Part shown: piece by piece, positions 8,546 to 17,977 of the stretch
How the letters are laid out: each line of letters opens with the position of its first letter
How positions within the stretch are numbered: position 1 is the stretch's first letter
DNA from: Flavobacteriaceae bacterium
Lineage (GTDB): Bacteria; Bacteroidota; Bacteroidia; Flavobacteriales; Flavobacteriaceae
Assembly (NCBI GenBank): GCA_013215095.1
Contig: JABSPM010000022.1
Coordinates: 1 to 43,301 of the forward strand
Direction of reading: 5' to 3'
Length of the DNA stretch: 43,301 nt
Notes under the pieces: generated by a model
The model's database searches: none
What the model saw: only the letters and a program-made list of their open reading frames with translations
What the model was told of the DNA's origin: nothing
Translations under genes and position numbers: made by a program

Positions 8546-9044
8546 TCTCGCTTTAACAAATAGCATTCGTTTTATTTTCTTAGTATTAATACAAGCTTTA
8601 ATTCTCAACAACATTAACTTTATGGGTTATATCAACCCTTATATTTATATCCTTTTTATACTCTTATACCCTATAAAAAATAATCGTATGTTGTTTCTCT
8701 TCTTGAGCTTTCTTTTAGGACTAACCCTAGACTTGTTTTTAGATTCGGGAGGCGTACACGCTGCTGCAAGTGTAACCATAGCCTATATTCGTCCTCTATT
8801 TTTAAAATTTTCTTTTGGCACAAGCTACGCACATCAAACCATAAAATTCTCTAATACCGAATTCGGACAACGGTTTTCATACCTTGCCCTTTTGATTCTT
8901 ATTCATCATTTAATACTCTTTAATCTCGAAATATTTGCCATTTCACAACTTCTTTTGATTGCAAAAAAAACCTTATTCTCTGGTCTTTTTACTTTATTTT
9001 TATGCCTCATTATTCAATCCTTATTCAGTAAAACGACGTCATGA
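8538..9044 (+). CDS. mreD: Rod shape-determining protein MreD
   Basis: A 168-residue, very hydrophobic protein with five or six predicted membrane helices. The INFMGYINPYIYILFILLYP region and the LGLTLDLFLDSGGVHAAAS segment are typical of Bacteroidota MreD. It is the inner-membrane partner of MreC. It overlaps mreC by 8 bp and mrdA by 4 bp (ATGA), which points to translational coupling. Confidence 0.9.
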   Translation: MNNLALTNSIRFIFLVLIQALILNNINFMGYINPYIYILFILLYPIKNNRMLFLFLSFLLGLTLDLFLDSGGVHAAASVTIAYIRPLFLKFSFGTSYAHQTIKFSNTEFGQRFSYLALLILIHHLILFNLEIFAISQLLLIAKKTLFSGLFTLFLCLIIQSLFSKTTS

Positions 9045-10975
9045 GAAAACTATTACTCTTTTCTTTTGTCATTCTCGTTGGCATTATCTTTTTAGCCAGA
9101 TTATTCTACCTACAAGTCTATTCCAACACCGCTAATAGCATCTATAACGACAATGCCATTAGAAAAGTATTTCACTATCCCAAACGGGGTTATGTTTATG
9201 ATAGAAACGGCATCCTTCTCGTTGCCAATCAACCTTCATATGATGTCATGGTTATTCCGAGAGAAGTTGAACCTTTAGACACCTTAGAATTTTGTTCTCT
9301 TTTAAAAATAAACAAAACGCAATTTCTAAAATATTATAAGCGTGCAAAACATTATTCTACGCGTTTATCCTCTCCTTTCCTAAGACATTTATCTAAAGAA
9401 GATTACGCCTATTTATCTGAAAAAATGCGAAAGTTTAAAGGCTTTTACATACAAAAACGTTCTTTAAGAGACTACCAAACAACCATTGGAGCCAATGTTT
9501 TAGGGTATATCGCCGAAGCGAACCAAAAAGAAATCAAAGCCAATGATTACTATAAAATGGGAGATTTAATAGGTAAACAAGGCATTGAGAAGTCCTACGA
9601 AAAACAGCTAAGAGGCATAAAAGGTGTGAAATTTATTCAAAAAGACAGGCTCAATAGAGATATTGGCTCTTATAAAGACGGAACTCTAGACATCACTCCT
9701 ATTGCAGGTAAAGATATCACCATTACTATTGACTCCAAATTACAAGCCTATGGCGAATATCTCATGCAAAATAAAATAGGAGGAATTGTTGCACTAGAAC
9801 CGAGTTCTGGTGAGATTCTAAGTTTAGTTTCTGCCCCAAGTTACAATCCCAATCTAATGGTTGGCAGAGCACGCTCAAGAAACTACACGCAATTAAGCAA
9901 AGACTCCATTCATCTACCATTGATAGACAAAAGTCTATTACGTATGCACGAACCAGGCTCACCGTTTAAGGCCCTAGTTGCTCTCGCCGCTTTACAAGAA
10001 GGTGTTATTGACCTCAACTCGTCTATATATTGCAACCATGGCTATACTTACGGAAAAAAGAAACGAAGGATGGGCTGTCACTGCGGTGGTGGACGACGTA
10101 TTTTAAACACTGGAATTTCAGAATCTTGCAATGCTTATTTTGCGAATGCATATAAAAGAACTATTGACAAATATGAGAACGCAACCATTGGGATGGATGT
10201 ATGGAGCTCACATATCAAAAGCTTTGGACTTGGCAACTATTTAGGCTACGACCTAAGTATTGGCAAAAAAGGAAATATCCCAAATGGCGCCTATTATGAC
10301 AAATGGTATCCAGATTTTCGTTGGGGAGCAACAACAGTATTGTCTAACGCAATAGGACAAGGGGAAATTCTAGTCACTCCCATACAGTTAGCCAACATTA
10401 CCGCTGCAATTGCAAATAGAGGTCATTATTACACTCCGCATATTATAAAAGACATAAAAGGCGATACAATTCCAAGCCGATTCAAAACAAAACACCATAC
10501 AAGTATAGAAAAACGTCATTTTGAACCCGTTATTCAAGGACTATATGATGTTTATAATAGAGGTACAGCAAAGTTTTTAAAAATTCCAGGCATTGATATT
10601 TGCGGAAAAACAGGAACTGCCGAAAATTTCTTAAGCATCAATGGCACGCGTAAACAATATACAGATCACTCTATTTTTATAGCTTTTGCGCCTAAGGAAA
10701 ATCCAAAAATAGCTATAGCTGTTTTGGTAGAAAACGGCTATTATGGCTCTCGATTTGCTGGAAAAATTGCGAGCTTAATGATTGAATATTATCTAAAAGG
10801 CAGCATAAGTAGGACGGACTTAGAACGCTGGATTTTGGAGCACACCTTAGAGCATGAGTACATTAAACCATACTCTGATGCACCATTCAAAATTAATGCT
10901 CAAACCGAACTCATGCGCGTAGACACCTACTTAAAGCTTCAAGAGCAACAACAAATCATAAACGAAAACCCATAA
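9041..10975 (+). CDS. mrdA: Penicillin-binding protein 2 (elongasome transpeptidase)
   Basis: A 644-residue class B PBP that crosslinks peptidoglycan during rod elongation. An N-terminal membrane anchor (about 4-22) is followed by the pedestal domain (about 45-220, with KRGYVYDRNG) and the transpeptidase domain. All three catalytic motifs are present: SxxK at Ser307-Pro-Phe-Lys310, SxN at Ser362-Cys-Asn364, and KTG at 523-525. The C-terminal tail after the catalytic domain is about 50 residues, charged and Gln-rich. It overlaps mreD by 4 bp and directly abuts rodA, its glycosyltransferase partner. Confidence 0.96.
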   Translation: MRKLLLFSFVILVGIIFLARLFYLQVYSNTANSIYNDNAIRKVFHYPKRGYVYDRNGILLVANQPSYDVMVIPREVEPLDTLEFCSLLKINKTQFLKYYKRAKHYSTRLSSPFLRHLSKEDYAYLSEKMRKFKGFYIQKRSLRDYQTTIGANVLGYIAEANQKEIKANDYYKMGDLIGKQGIEKSYEKQLRGIKGVKFIQKDRLNRDIGSYKDGTLDITPIAGKDITITIDSKLQAYGEYLMQNKIGGIVALEPSSGEILSLVSAPSYNPNLMVGRARSRNYTQLSKDSIHLPLIDKSLLRMHEPGSPFKALVALAALQEGVIDLNSSIYCNHGYTYGKKKRRMGCHCGGGRRILNTGISESCNAYFANAYKRTIDKYENATIGMDVWSSHIKSFGLGNYLGYDLSIGKKGNIPNGAYYDKWYPDFRWGATTVLSNAIGQGEILVTPIQLANITAAIANRGHYYTPHIIKDIKGDTIPSRFKTKHHTSIEKRHFEPVIQGLYDVYNRGTAKFLKIPGIDICGKTGTAENFLSINGTRKQYTDHSIFIAFAPKENPKIAIAVLVENGYYGSRFAGKIASLMIEYYLKGSISRTDLERWILEHTLEHEYIKPYSDAPFKINAQTELMRVDTYLKLQEQQQIINENP

Positions 10976-12253
10976 ATGCAAAGAGATCATAGAAGTTTTA
11001 GGGTTGATTGGTTAACCCTTATTTTATTTTTAATATTGGTTGGATTTGGTTGGGTCAATATATTATCGGCTTCAATATCTGGAGAAGTTACAAGCTATTT
11101 TGACCTAGACGAACGGTATGGAAAACAAGCTGTTTTCATTATATTCACGCTTGTACTTATCATACTTATATTAGCGATTGAAGCCAAATTTTATGAACGT
11201 TTCGCAAGTCTTATTTATTTGCTATCCATACTTTCCTTAATAGGACTTTTTATTTTTGGGAAAAACGTAAATGGTGCGACGTCATGGTACGGCATTTCAG
11301 GTATGACAATACAACCTGGCGAATTTGCAAAAGTCGCCACTGCCTTGGCTGTTGCCAAATACATAAGCGATTTACAAACCAATATTAAAGACTTTAAAGA
11401 CCAACTTAAAACCGCTTTAATTGTTATTGTCCCAGCAGCGCTCATTCTGCTACAAAATGATGCTGGAAGCACACTGGTGTATGGCTCATTTTTCTTTGTT
11501 TTCTATAGAGAAGGCATTCCTAAGAGCTATTTAATTACCATTTTAGGCCTTATACTATTAGCCATTTCCGCATTGAAATTTTCTGTTATACCAACTTCAA
11601 TTTCTATCCTAATTATCGTTTTTTTACATCACTTTTTTATAAAGAAAAAGCGCAAGAGGATTATTACACCAATTCTAATTACATTCTTTTGCACGACCTT
11701 TGTATTTGGCGTAAACCTTTTTTACAAACATATCTTGCAAGCCCATCAACAAGAGCGTATAAGCCTATGGCTGCGCTTAGAAAAAGACCCTGCTAAACTT
11801 GAAAAAATGCGTAAGACTTTTGCATACAACCTTAAAGAGAGTGAAAAAGCCATTAGTTCTGGCGGTATTTCAGGAAAAGGATTTATGGAAGGTACACGTA
11901 CTACTGGAAAATTTGTCCCAGAACAAGATACAGACTATATATTTAGTACCGTTGGTGAAGAATGGGGCTTTATGGGAAGTGCGTTAGTCGTTATTACATT
12001 TGTAATTTTACTTCTCAGAATTTTACACCTCGCTGAATTGCAAAAAAACCAATTTAGTCGCGTATATGGTTACGGTGTTGCTGCTATATTATTCTTTCAC
12101 TTTATGATTAATATAGGTATGGTAATGGGGCTAATTCCAACTATTGGTATTCCTTTGCCTTTTTTTAGCTATGGTGGTTCTGGCCTTTGGGGCTTCACTA
12201 TTTTACTATTCATATTTATCAAACTAGACTCCAATAGAATCAATGAATGGTAA
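10976..12253 (+). CDS. rodA: Rod shape-determining protein RodA (SEDS glycosyltransferase)
   Basis: A 425-residue SEDS-family polytopic membrane protein (about ten helices) that polymerises lipid II during elongation together with PBP2. Visible signatures are NGATSWYGISGMTIQPGE early, LLQNDAGSTLVYG in the middle, the FVPEQDTDYIFSTVGEEWG loop that carries the essential acidic residues, and PLPFFSYGGSG near the C-terminus. Its ATG immediately follows the mrdA stop. It is the last gene of the elongation operon, and no strong terminator hairpin is visible after it. Confidence 0.96.
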   Translation: MQRDHRSFRVDWLTLILFLILVGFGWVNILSASISGEVTSYFDLDERYGKQAVFIIFTLVLIILILAIEAKFYERFASLIYLLSILSLIGLFIFGKNVNGATSWYGISGMTIQPGEFAKVATALAVAKYISDLQTNIKDFKDQLKTALIVIVPAALILLQNDAGSTLVYGSFFFVFYREGIPKSYLITILGLILLAISALKFSVIPTSISILIIVFLHHFFIKKKRKRIITPILITFFCTTFVFGVNLFYKHILQAHQQERISLWLRLEKDPAKLEKMRKTFAYNLKESEKAISSGGISGKGFMEGTRTTGKFVPEQDTDYIFSTVGEEWGFMGSALVVITFVILLLRILHLAELQKNQFSRVYGYGVAAILFFHFMINIGMVMGLIPTIGIPLPFFSYGGSGLWGFTILLFIFIKLDSNRINEW

Positions 12254-12560
12254 TTTTATTAGAGGTCCGCATACGCTATATAACGCCACCAAACTTATAC
12301 TGAATACAGCATTAAATATAAGCTTATAAATTTTGCATTTTTGCGCATACCTTGACAAATACTTTATAGTAATCCCTTACAATGTAGGCTTCTTAATTGG
12401 AACCCTAACTATTAGAAGATCTCGACATGGACCATAAATAACACACTATAGCCTTATACTAATGTCCTAAAAAGTCATGGATGCTACCCATTCGTCCTTT
12501 GGTAACAAAATAACTATAAACTTAAAAGACTAAACCAATGACGCTTATAAAACGATACTT
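12254..12560. other. Intergenic region between convergent rodA and gldC
   Basis: About 307 bases with no supported gene on either strand. I see no RNA gene, strong hairpin with T-run, or promoter box. Confidence 0.6.
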
Positions 12561-12899
12561 CTACTGTTTTTTCAATTCTAATTTTTCTGCGAAGTAATCG
12601 CAAAAATCTTTCATTGTATCTCGCATTTTATCATCTTGAGTAGCTCTATAAAAGGTATCACTCATAGCGACTAAAGTCTGATGAAAAAATTGTTTCATCT
12701 CATCTACAGGCATATCCTTTGTCCATAAATCGATGCGCAATGTCTCTTTAGCATTGTGATCCCATACAGAAAGCAGCATAGCCTTTGCTTCTTCTCTAGA
12801 AATCCCACCATCTTCCGCTGTCCAAAACAGTTTTTCTGGCACTCTGTTTTCATCTAATTCTACATTCAACTCTATATTTGACGTATGCGTTTTTGCCAT
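12561..12899 (-). CDS. gldC: Gliding motility protein GldC
   Basis: A 112-residue soluble protein beginning MAKTHTSNIELNVELDENRVPE, the characteristic GldC start. No signal peptide or membrane segment is present. GldC supports gliding in Flavobacterium johnsoniae and is always paired with gldB. Its biochemical role is unclear. Its ATG overlaps the gldB stop by one base (TAATG), so the pair is probably translationally coupled. Confidence 0.93.
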   Translation of the reverse strand: MAKTHTSNIELNVELDENRVPEKLFWTAEDGGISREEAKAMLLSVWDHNAKETLRIDLWTKDMPVDEMKQFFHQTLVAMSDTFYRATQDDKMRDTMKDFCDYFAEKLELKKQ

Positions 12900-13858
12900 T
12901 ATTTTTTGGGTTTAAAATTTGAATTATTAAATATATCGTCTGCCTCTTTTTGCATTAATTCTTTAAAAGAAACATTATTCTTTTCCATGTAAGCACGAAC
13001 AATCTGCCACCCAATATAACGTCCTAATCGACCAGGTGAGTCTCGGTCTAACTCCAAATTAAATTTAGAAAAAGGCGCTGGATTAATGAATCTGGCAATA
13101 AGCTTAGGATTGGTATCAAATAACATTTCATTTTCAACAAAATGTCGCCAAATATATTGTTCATTTTCTGCAGCCCATTGTAATTGTTCTGGTGAATATC
13201 CAATTTTATCAGCATCACTATAATTTGGTAACATCACATCCATAAAATACAATTGTTTCCCAAAATACACAAGCTCATCTAAAAAGGTTTTTCTTTTAGA
13301 TTGATAGCTATATTTTTTAGCATACTCCGTAGCCAAATCTGGCAATATTTGAGAAGCTGTCATGTTTTGTTTTATGTAATCATAAAAATTTTCATAAAAT
13401 TTATGATTCACCCCCAAATAGGTATCTAATGCTATTAAATTAATTGTATCGGTAACAACAACTTTATTTCTATAGTTAACATCGCCAGGTATTACAGTAA
13501 TTAATCGTCCTTTCTTAAACGTCGGATAATAATATTTTAAGTGTTGATAAAAGGCTGTAATCTCTTGCGTTTGCTTATCAAAATTTGGAAAAATTTTCGC
13601 TACTTCTTTATGCAATTCAATCTGCATTGAATCTTGCATTCTAAGCACCCAAACTGAATCGTGATATTGTTTTGAAAACAAAAAAGGATAGTTTTTTTTA
13701 AGCTCTTTAAAATCAGTTTGATCTGCATTGGCAAACAAACGATCAAAACGTTCTACATTTACGTCCATTGGAATGGCTGCAATATTCTTTTCAAGTTTAT
13801 CTTCAGCATCGCAACATAAGCATAATATTACGCTCATAAATAGAATTATTTGTCTCAT
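12899..13858 (-). CDS. gldB: Gliding motility lipoprotein GldB
   Basis: A 319-residue lipoprotein. The signal peptide ends in a cysteine-rich lipobox region (ILCLCCDAED, about residues 11-20), so the mature protein is lipid-anchored. The body shows VNVERFDRLF, the LDTYLG segment and the C-terminal GRYIGWQIVRAYM typical of GldB. It is needed for gliding and linked to T9SS function in the family. It is first in the gldB-gldC pair and is divergent from nadE, with 98 bp between start codons. Confidence 0.93.
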   Translation of the reverse strand: MRQIILFMSVILCLCCDAEDKLEKNIAAIPMDVNVERFDRLFANADQTDFKELKKNYPFLFSKQYHDSVWVLRMQDSMQIELHKEVAKIFPNFDKQTQEITAFYQHLKYYYPTFKKGRLITVIPGDVNYRNKVVVTDTINLIALDTYLGVNHKFYENFYDYIKQNMTASQILPDLATEYAKKYSYQSKRKTFLDELVYFGKQLYFMDVMLPNYSDADKIGYSPEQLQWAAENEQYIWRHFVENEMLFDTNPKLIARFINPAPFSKFNLELDRDSPGRLGRYIGWQIVRAYMEKNNVSFKELMQKEADDIFNNSNFKPKK

Positions 13859-13956
13859 AAGCTACACTTAAAACGCAATTAATTTTTATTAATTATAAGA
13901 TTCAATTATTTTTGTTGACAAAGGTAGTATTCTTTACCATAAATCAAACACAGAAA

Positions 13957-14754
13957 ATGAATACAGAAAAGATTGTCAATCACATCGTAAATTGGTTAAA
14001 AACATATGCTAAAAAGGCAAAAGTTAATGGTTTTGTTATTGGAATTTCTGGAGGTATTGATTCTGCAGTAACCTCTACGCTTTGTGCTGAAACTGGCTTG
14101 GATGTATTATGTATTGAAATGCCAATACATCAAGCCGAAAGTCATGTTTCTAGAGCACAAGAGCATATTTCAGCATTAAAGGAACGCTATCCAAATGTCA
14201 ACGCTATAAAAGTAGATTTAACCCCTGTTTTTGAAGAATTTAAAACCGAAGTTTCTTTAAACGGCAAGCAATCAATTGTAGACATGACGCTGGCTAATAC
14301 AAGAGCTCGACTAAGAATGACAACATTATATTATCACGCAGGTTTACTAGGGTTGTTGGTGGCTGGAACTGGAAACAAAGTTGAAGATTTTGGCATAGGT
14401 TTTTATACCAAATATGGTGATGGTGGTGTTGACCTCAGTCCAATTGCCGATTTAGTAAAATCTGAGGTCTATGACATTGGACAATTTTTAAATGTTCCGA
14501 TTTCTATTATGAATGCTGCGCCTAGCGATGGTTTATTTGGTGATGCCCGTAGTGATGAAGATCAAATTGGCGCTTCTTATCCAGAGCTTGAATGGGCCAT
14601 GAAAATGGTAGACGCTGGCAAATCTTCTGATGATTTTGAAGGAAGAGAAAAAATTGTTTTTGACATCTATATGCGTTTTAACACTTCAAATAAACACAAA
14701 ATGGTTCCTATCCCTATTTGTGTTATTCCAGATGATTTAAAATCGACTTTATAA
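13957..14754 (+). CDS. nadE: NAD(+) synthase, ammonia-type
   Basis: A 265-residue NadE that amidates deamido-NAD using ATP. The ATP-pyrophosphatase P-loop is GISGGIDSAV near residue 30. Other signatures are NTRARLRMTTLYYHA, GTGNKVEDFGIGF and DLSPIADLVKSEVYDIG. There is no glutaminase domain, so it would use ammonia. I start at the ATG at 13957 (MNTEKIVNHI). The open frame can be extended to a TTG at 13912, but that adds residues unlike the family. The gldB-nadE neighbourhood is common in Flavobacteria. Confidence 0.94.
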   Translation: MNTEKIVNHIVNWLKTYAKKAKVNGFVIGISGGIDSAVTSTLCAETGLDVLCIEMPIHQAESHVSRAQEHISALKERYPNVNAIKVDLTPVFEEFKTEVSLNGKQSIVDMTLANTRARLRMTTLYYHAGLLGLLVAGTGNKVEDFGIGFYTKYGDGGVDLSPIADLVKSEVYDIGQFLNVPISIMNAAPSDGLFGDARSDEDQIGASYPELEWAMKMVDAGKSSDDFEGREKIVFDIYMRFNTSNKHKMVPIPICVIPDDLKSTL

Positions 14755-15208
14755 CACCTTTAAGGCGTATTAATATTAATCATCATTTGCTAATACAGAC
14801 TATTTATGAGCACCGGTACTTTTAATACGTGTTGGACTCATCTCTAATATTTGCAACTATTAAACAGGTACAATTTCGTCTAGAAGTATTTCAACAAATA
14901 GGTCAAAAAACACAAAAACCAACACGTATTTACGATATTTTCAATTGAATCATATTCCTGCTAAATGTGCGAAATATTTTTCAATACACAACCCTTTTAA
15001 AGCCTAATATACCAGGAGTTTACACGTTTGTTTAAAAAAAACCAATAGTATATCTCATAAAACTTTTAGGGATTTTTAGCCTTTTTTGTTATTTTTTTTA
15101 TAAATTTGTCTGATCTCCACACGAAAAGACTCTTAAAATGCAATTTCATTAATAGCGTCGCATATTTAGGGTTTAATATATTATTTATTAATTAAAAATT
15201 TAAAGGTT
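14755..15208. other. Long intergenic region before the response regulator
   Basis: About 454 bases without a supported gene. It contains a -7-like TAAATTTG at 15101-15108, so the response regulator mRNA would have a leader of roughly 90 bases. I see no clear RNA fold. Confidence 0.5.
15101..15108 (+). promoter_or_regulatory. Candidate -7 element for the response regulator
   Basis: TAAATTTG matches TAnnTTTG exactly. The nearest TTTTTTG upstream ends at 15088, which is closer than the usual -33 spacing. Confidence 0.4.
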
Positions 15209-15838
15209 ATGATTAAGGTTTTAGTAGCTGATCATCATCCAATTATCCGAACAGGACTTAAAATGTTATTTGAGTCTTCTCCCAATGTTCAAGTAATTGG
15301 AAGTGTAACAACGGGGAGAGAACTTTTTGACTTTATTGGAAAAAATGAAGTTGATGTGGTACTTTCAGAAATTGATTTACCAGAGCTTAATGGTATTACT
15401 GCTCTGAGAACACTGAAAAAGGAGTATAATGACGTCAATGTCATTATGTTTAGTACACATCCAGAAGAAATTTATGCAGTAAGTACTATCAAGGCAGGAG
15501 CTTCTGGCTATCTATCAAAAACAGTAGGAACAGACACCATTATAGCAGCAATAACTAAAGTTGCCAATGGAGGCATCTACATCAGTAATGAACTAGCGCA
15601 AAGGTTAGCTTTTGACGAGCGTGGCAATAAGCCAAGCAAACTTTACAAAAAGTTATCGATGCGAGAGGTTGAAGTTCTTAAGTTATTATCCTCTGGTAGA
15701 AGAAACAAGGAAATTGCTCAAGAGTTAGATATTAATGAAAAAACTGTGAGCACTTACAAAGCAAGATTAATGAAGAAACTAAATGTCACTAATTTAGTAG
15801 ACTTGATTAATCAAGCAAGACACTTAGAATTAGGTTAA
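15209..15838 (+). CDS. Orphan NarL/LuxR-type response regulator with atypical receiver
   Basis: A 209-residue regulator with a receiver domain (1-120) and a LuxR helix-turn-helix (about 145-205, with LSMREVEVLKLLSSG and NEKTVSTYKARLMKKL). The receiver is unusual. Aligning VVLSEIDLPELNG with NarL LILLDLNMPGMNG puts Glu54 where the phosphoacceptor Asp belongs. The acidic pair, normally DD, is Asp8-His9. Ser82 and Lys104 are kept. No histidine kinase is adjacent. It probably binds DNA without Asp phosphorylation, either constitutively (Glu as a phosphomimic) or under another signal. A long 5' region with its own -7 motif suggests single-gene transcription. Confidence 0.88.
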   Translation: MIKVLVADHHPIIRTGLKMLFESSPNVQVIGSVTTGRELFDFIGKNEVDVVLSEIDLPELNGITALRTLKKEYNDVNVIMFSTHPEEIYAVSTIKAGASGYLSKTVGTDTIIAAITKVANGGIYISNELAQRLAFDERGNKPSKLYKKLSMREVEVLKLLSSGRRNKEIAQELDINEKTVSTYKARLMKKLNVTNLVDLINQARHLELG

Positions 15839-15846
15839 AACACCTC

Positions 15847-17802
15847 TTACAAGACTCTATTTAGCTTACGTGAAAGTAACATTTTGAGACTAGAATAATC
15901 TTTGACTTCCTCTAAAATGGATCGATGATGTTCGGTACTTTGAATCACTTCATGTTTAAATTCATTCACTTTTTGATCAATTAAGAAACAGCGTAAGCTA
16001 AGTATAGTCTCACTAGTGAGTTGAGCAACAGTAAGTTTTTTTTCTTTAGGAAAAATATTGTTGCGCTCCCAATCATGTAAATCATAGCGCTCTTCATTCA
16101 TTAAAATACTCGTAATATCATTGGCCAAATTTTGATCGACATGATGTACAATAGCATCTAAAGCGAAATCTGGGTTTTGATTTAAAGTATCTACAATGGT
16201 GTAATAAATGCTTTTAAAATTTTCGTTTGTAAACTGCATTTCATCATCCTGAAGATCGAGATATATTTTTTCAAAAACTTTAGCTTCTTGTACCACAGGC
16301 TCGAGATGTAAGTCTCCTTTGTCATCTTCTTTTAGAATTAAATCTTCAAATTCTTCTGTAAGGTTACCATATAACAGTAAAATCTCTATAATTTTACGTT
16401 CCAACACGTATTGCACATCAACTTTTTGAGGGCTTTCTTTTTGTTTTATAACCTCAAACGTTTTTTGTTCCTGTTTGTGCTTTTTATTCGCCTCATCCTG
16501 TTCCTTTCTATTAATTTGCGCTAATGTACTGAACAATACGGATTCGCTAATTTCCATAATTCTTGCGCATTCTTGCACATAAATTTCTCTTTTAATTGTA
16601 TCAGGAATTTTAGCGATACTATGAACCATATCTCTAATTAAATCCGCTTTTTTAACAGGGTCATTCTTTGCTTCTTCCATTAGAAGAGCAGCTTTATAAG
16701 CAATAAAATCTTTAGAATTAACTTTGAGATAATCGGCTAACTCCTCAGGAGTATTTTGTTTGGCAAAACTATCTGGATCATCTCCGTCAGGAAAGGTGCA
16801 AACTTTAACATTCATATCTTGCTCCAAAATCAAATCAATACCTCTAAGGGCAGCTCTAATTCCTGCCGCGTCTCCATCAAAAAGCACCGTGATATTCTTC
16901 GTTAAACGATTAATCAATCGTATCTGATCAGAGGTTAATGCCGTTCCTGAAGATGCAACTACATTTTTAATTCCGCTTTGATAAAACTGAATAACATCTG
17001 TATACCCTTCAACCAGAAAACAATTATCCTCTTTAGCAATACTTTGTTTAGCATAATAAATACCATACAAAACTTTACTCTTATGATAAATATCACTTTC
17101 GGGAGAATTTAGATATTTTGCAGCTTTCTTAGTATTATCTAGAATTCTTCCTCCAAAACCTAGTACACGTCCAGACATACTATGAATAGGAAACATCACA
17201 CGACCTTTAAAACGATCAAATTTTTTGTTTTCCTTTATTATAGTAAGCCCTGTTTTTTCAAGATATTTTAATTGGTATCCATTTTTAAGAGCATCATCTG
17301 TAAAGTCACTCCAATCATCGAGACAATAACCCAATTGAAATTCTTCTATAATTTCATCGGTAAAACCACGCTCCTTAAAATAACTCAATCCAATGGCCTT
17401 ACCTTGATCGGTACTATGCATTGTTTTTTGAAAATAAGTATTGGCATATTCACTTGCCAAATACATACTTTCGCGAACATCTGCAGCTTGTTTTTGCGCA
17501 TCAGACTGCATAGTTTCTTCAATTTCAATATTGTATTTTTTAGCAAGATACTTAATCGCTTCGGGATAAGTAAAATGTTCGTGTTCCATTAAAAAAGACA
17601 CAACAGTCCCTCCTTTTCCTGTAGAAAAATCTTTCCAAATTTGCTTCACTGGAGACACCATAAAGCTTGGTGTACGCTCTTCGCTAAACGGACTTAAACC
17701 TTTATAATTTGTACCTGATTTTTTCAATTGTACAAAATCACCAATAACCTCTTCTACACGAGCAGTTTCAAACACTTGATCTATGGTGGATTTTGATATC
17801 AT
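15847..17802 (-). CDS. dnaG: DNA primase DnaG with degenerate zinc finger
   Basis: A 651-residue primase that makes RNA primers at the replication fork. The TOPRIM core shows FLVEGYTDVIQF and VLFDGDAAGIRAA. The N-terminal CHC2 domain is recognisable (GLSPFSEERTPSF and WKDFSTGKGG), but all four zinc ligands are replaced: Ser37 and Ser40 for the CPFH pair, Asp58 and Thr61 for the CFGC pair. The C-terminal part (about 430-651) is a helical helicase-interaction region with a charged linker. The loss appears to be a lineage trait in Flavobacteriaceae rather than damage, since the rest is intact. It is convergent with the response regulator gene. Confidence 0.95.
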   Translation of the reverse strand: MISKSTIDQVFETARVEEVIGDFVQLKKSGTNYKGLSPFSEERTPSFMVSPVKQIWKDFSTGKGGTVVSFLMEHEHFTYPEAIKYLAKKYNIEIEETMQSDAQKQAADVRESMYLASEYANTYFQKTMHSTDQGKAIGLSYFKERGFTDEIIEEFQLGYCLDDWSDFTDDALKNGYQLKYLEKTGLTIIKENKKFDRFKGRVMFPIHSMSGRVLGFGGRILDNTKKAAKYLNSPESDIYHKSKVLYGIYYAKQSIAKEDNCFLVEGYTDVIQFYQSGIKNVVASSGTALTSDQIRLINRLTKNITVLFDGDAAGIRAALRGIDLILEQDMNVKVCTFPDGDDPDSFAKQNTPEELADYLKVNSKDFIAYKAALLMEEAKNDPVKKADLIRDMVHSIAKIPDTIKREIYVQECARIMEISESVLFSTLAQINRKEQDEANKKHKQEQKTFEVIKQKESPQKVDVQYVLERKIIEILLLYGNLTEEFEDLILKEDDKGDLHLEPVVQEAKVFEKIYLDLQDDEMQFTNENFKSIYYTIVDTLNQNPDFALDAIVHHVDQNLANDITSILMNEERYDLHDWERNNIFPKEKKLTVAQLTSETILSLRCFLIDQKVNEFKHEVIQSTEHHRSILEEVKDYSSLKMLLSRKLNRVL

Positions 17803-17911
17803 AAGATGGTTTTATCTAGAACTGTAAAAGTAATTAAAAAACTGTCTTTTGAAAATGCTTAACCTATTTTTAAACACAAACCATTAATTACAATACTATT
17901 AATTCAATACA

Positions 17912-17948
17912 AAAAAAGACAATAAGAATTACTCTTATTGCCTTTTTT
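17912..17948 (-). terminator. Terminator after the OmpA-like/barrel gene
   Basis: CAATAAGA (17920-17927) and TCTTATTG (17933-17940) form an 8-bp stem with a 5-base loop, flanked by A and T runs on both sides. It lies 30 bases past the stop of the barrel protein gene on the minus strand. Confidence 0.7.
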
Positions 17949-17977
17949 GATTAATGAAACAAGTTAGTATAGTTTAT

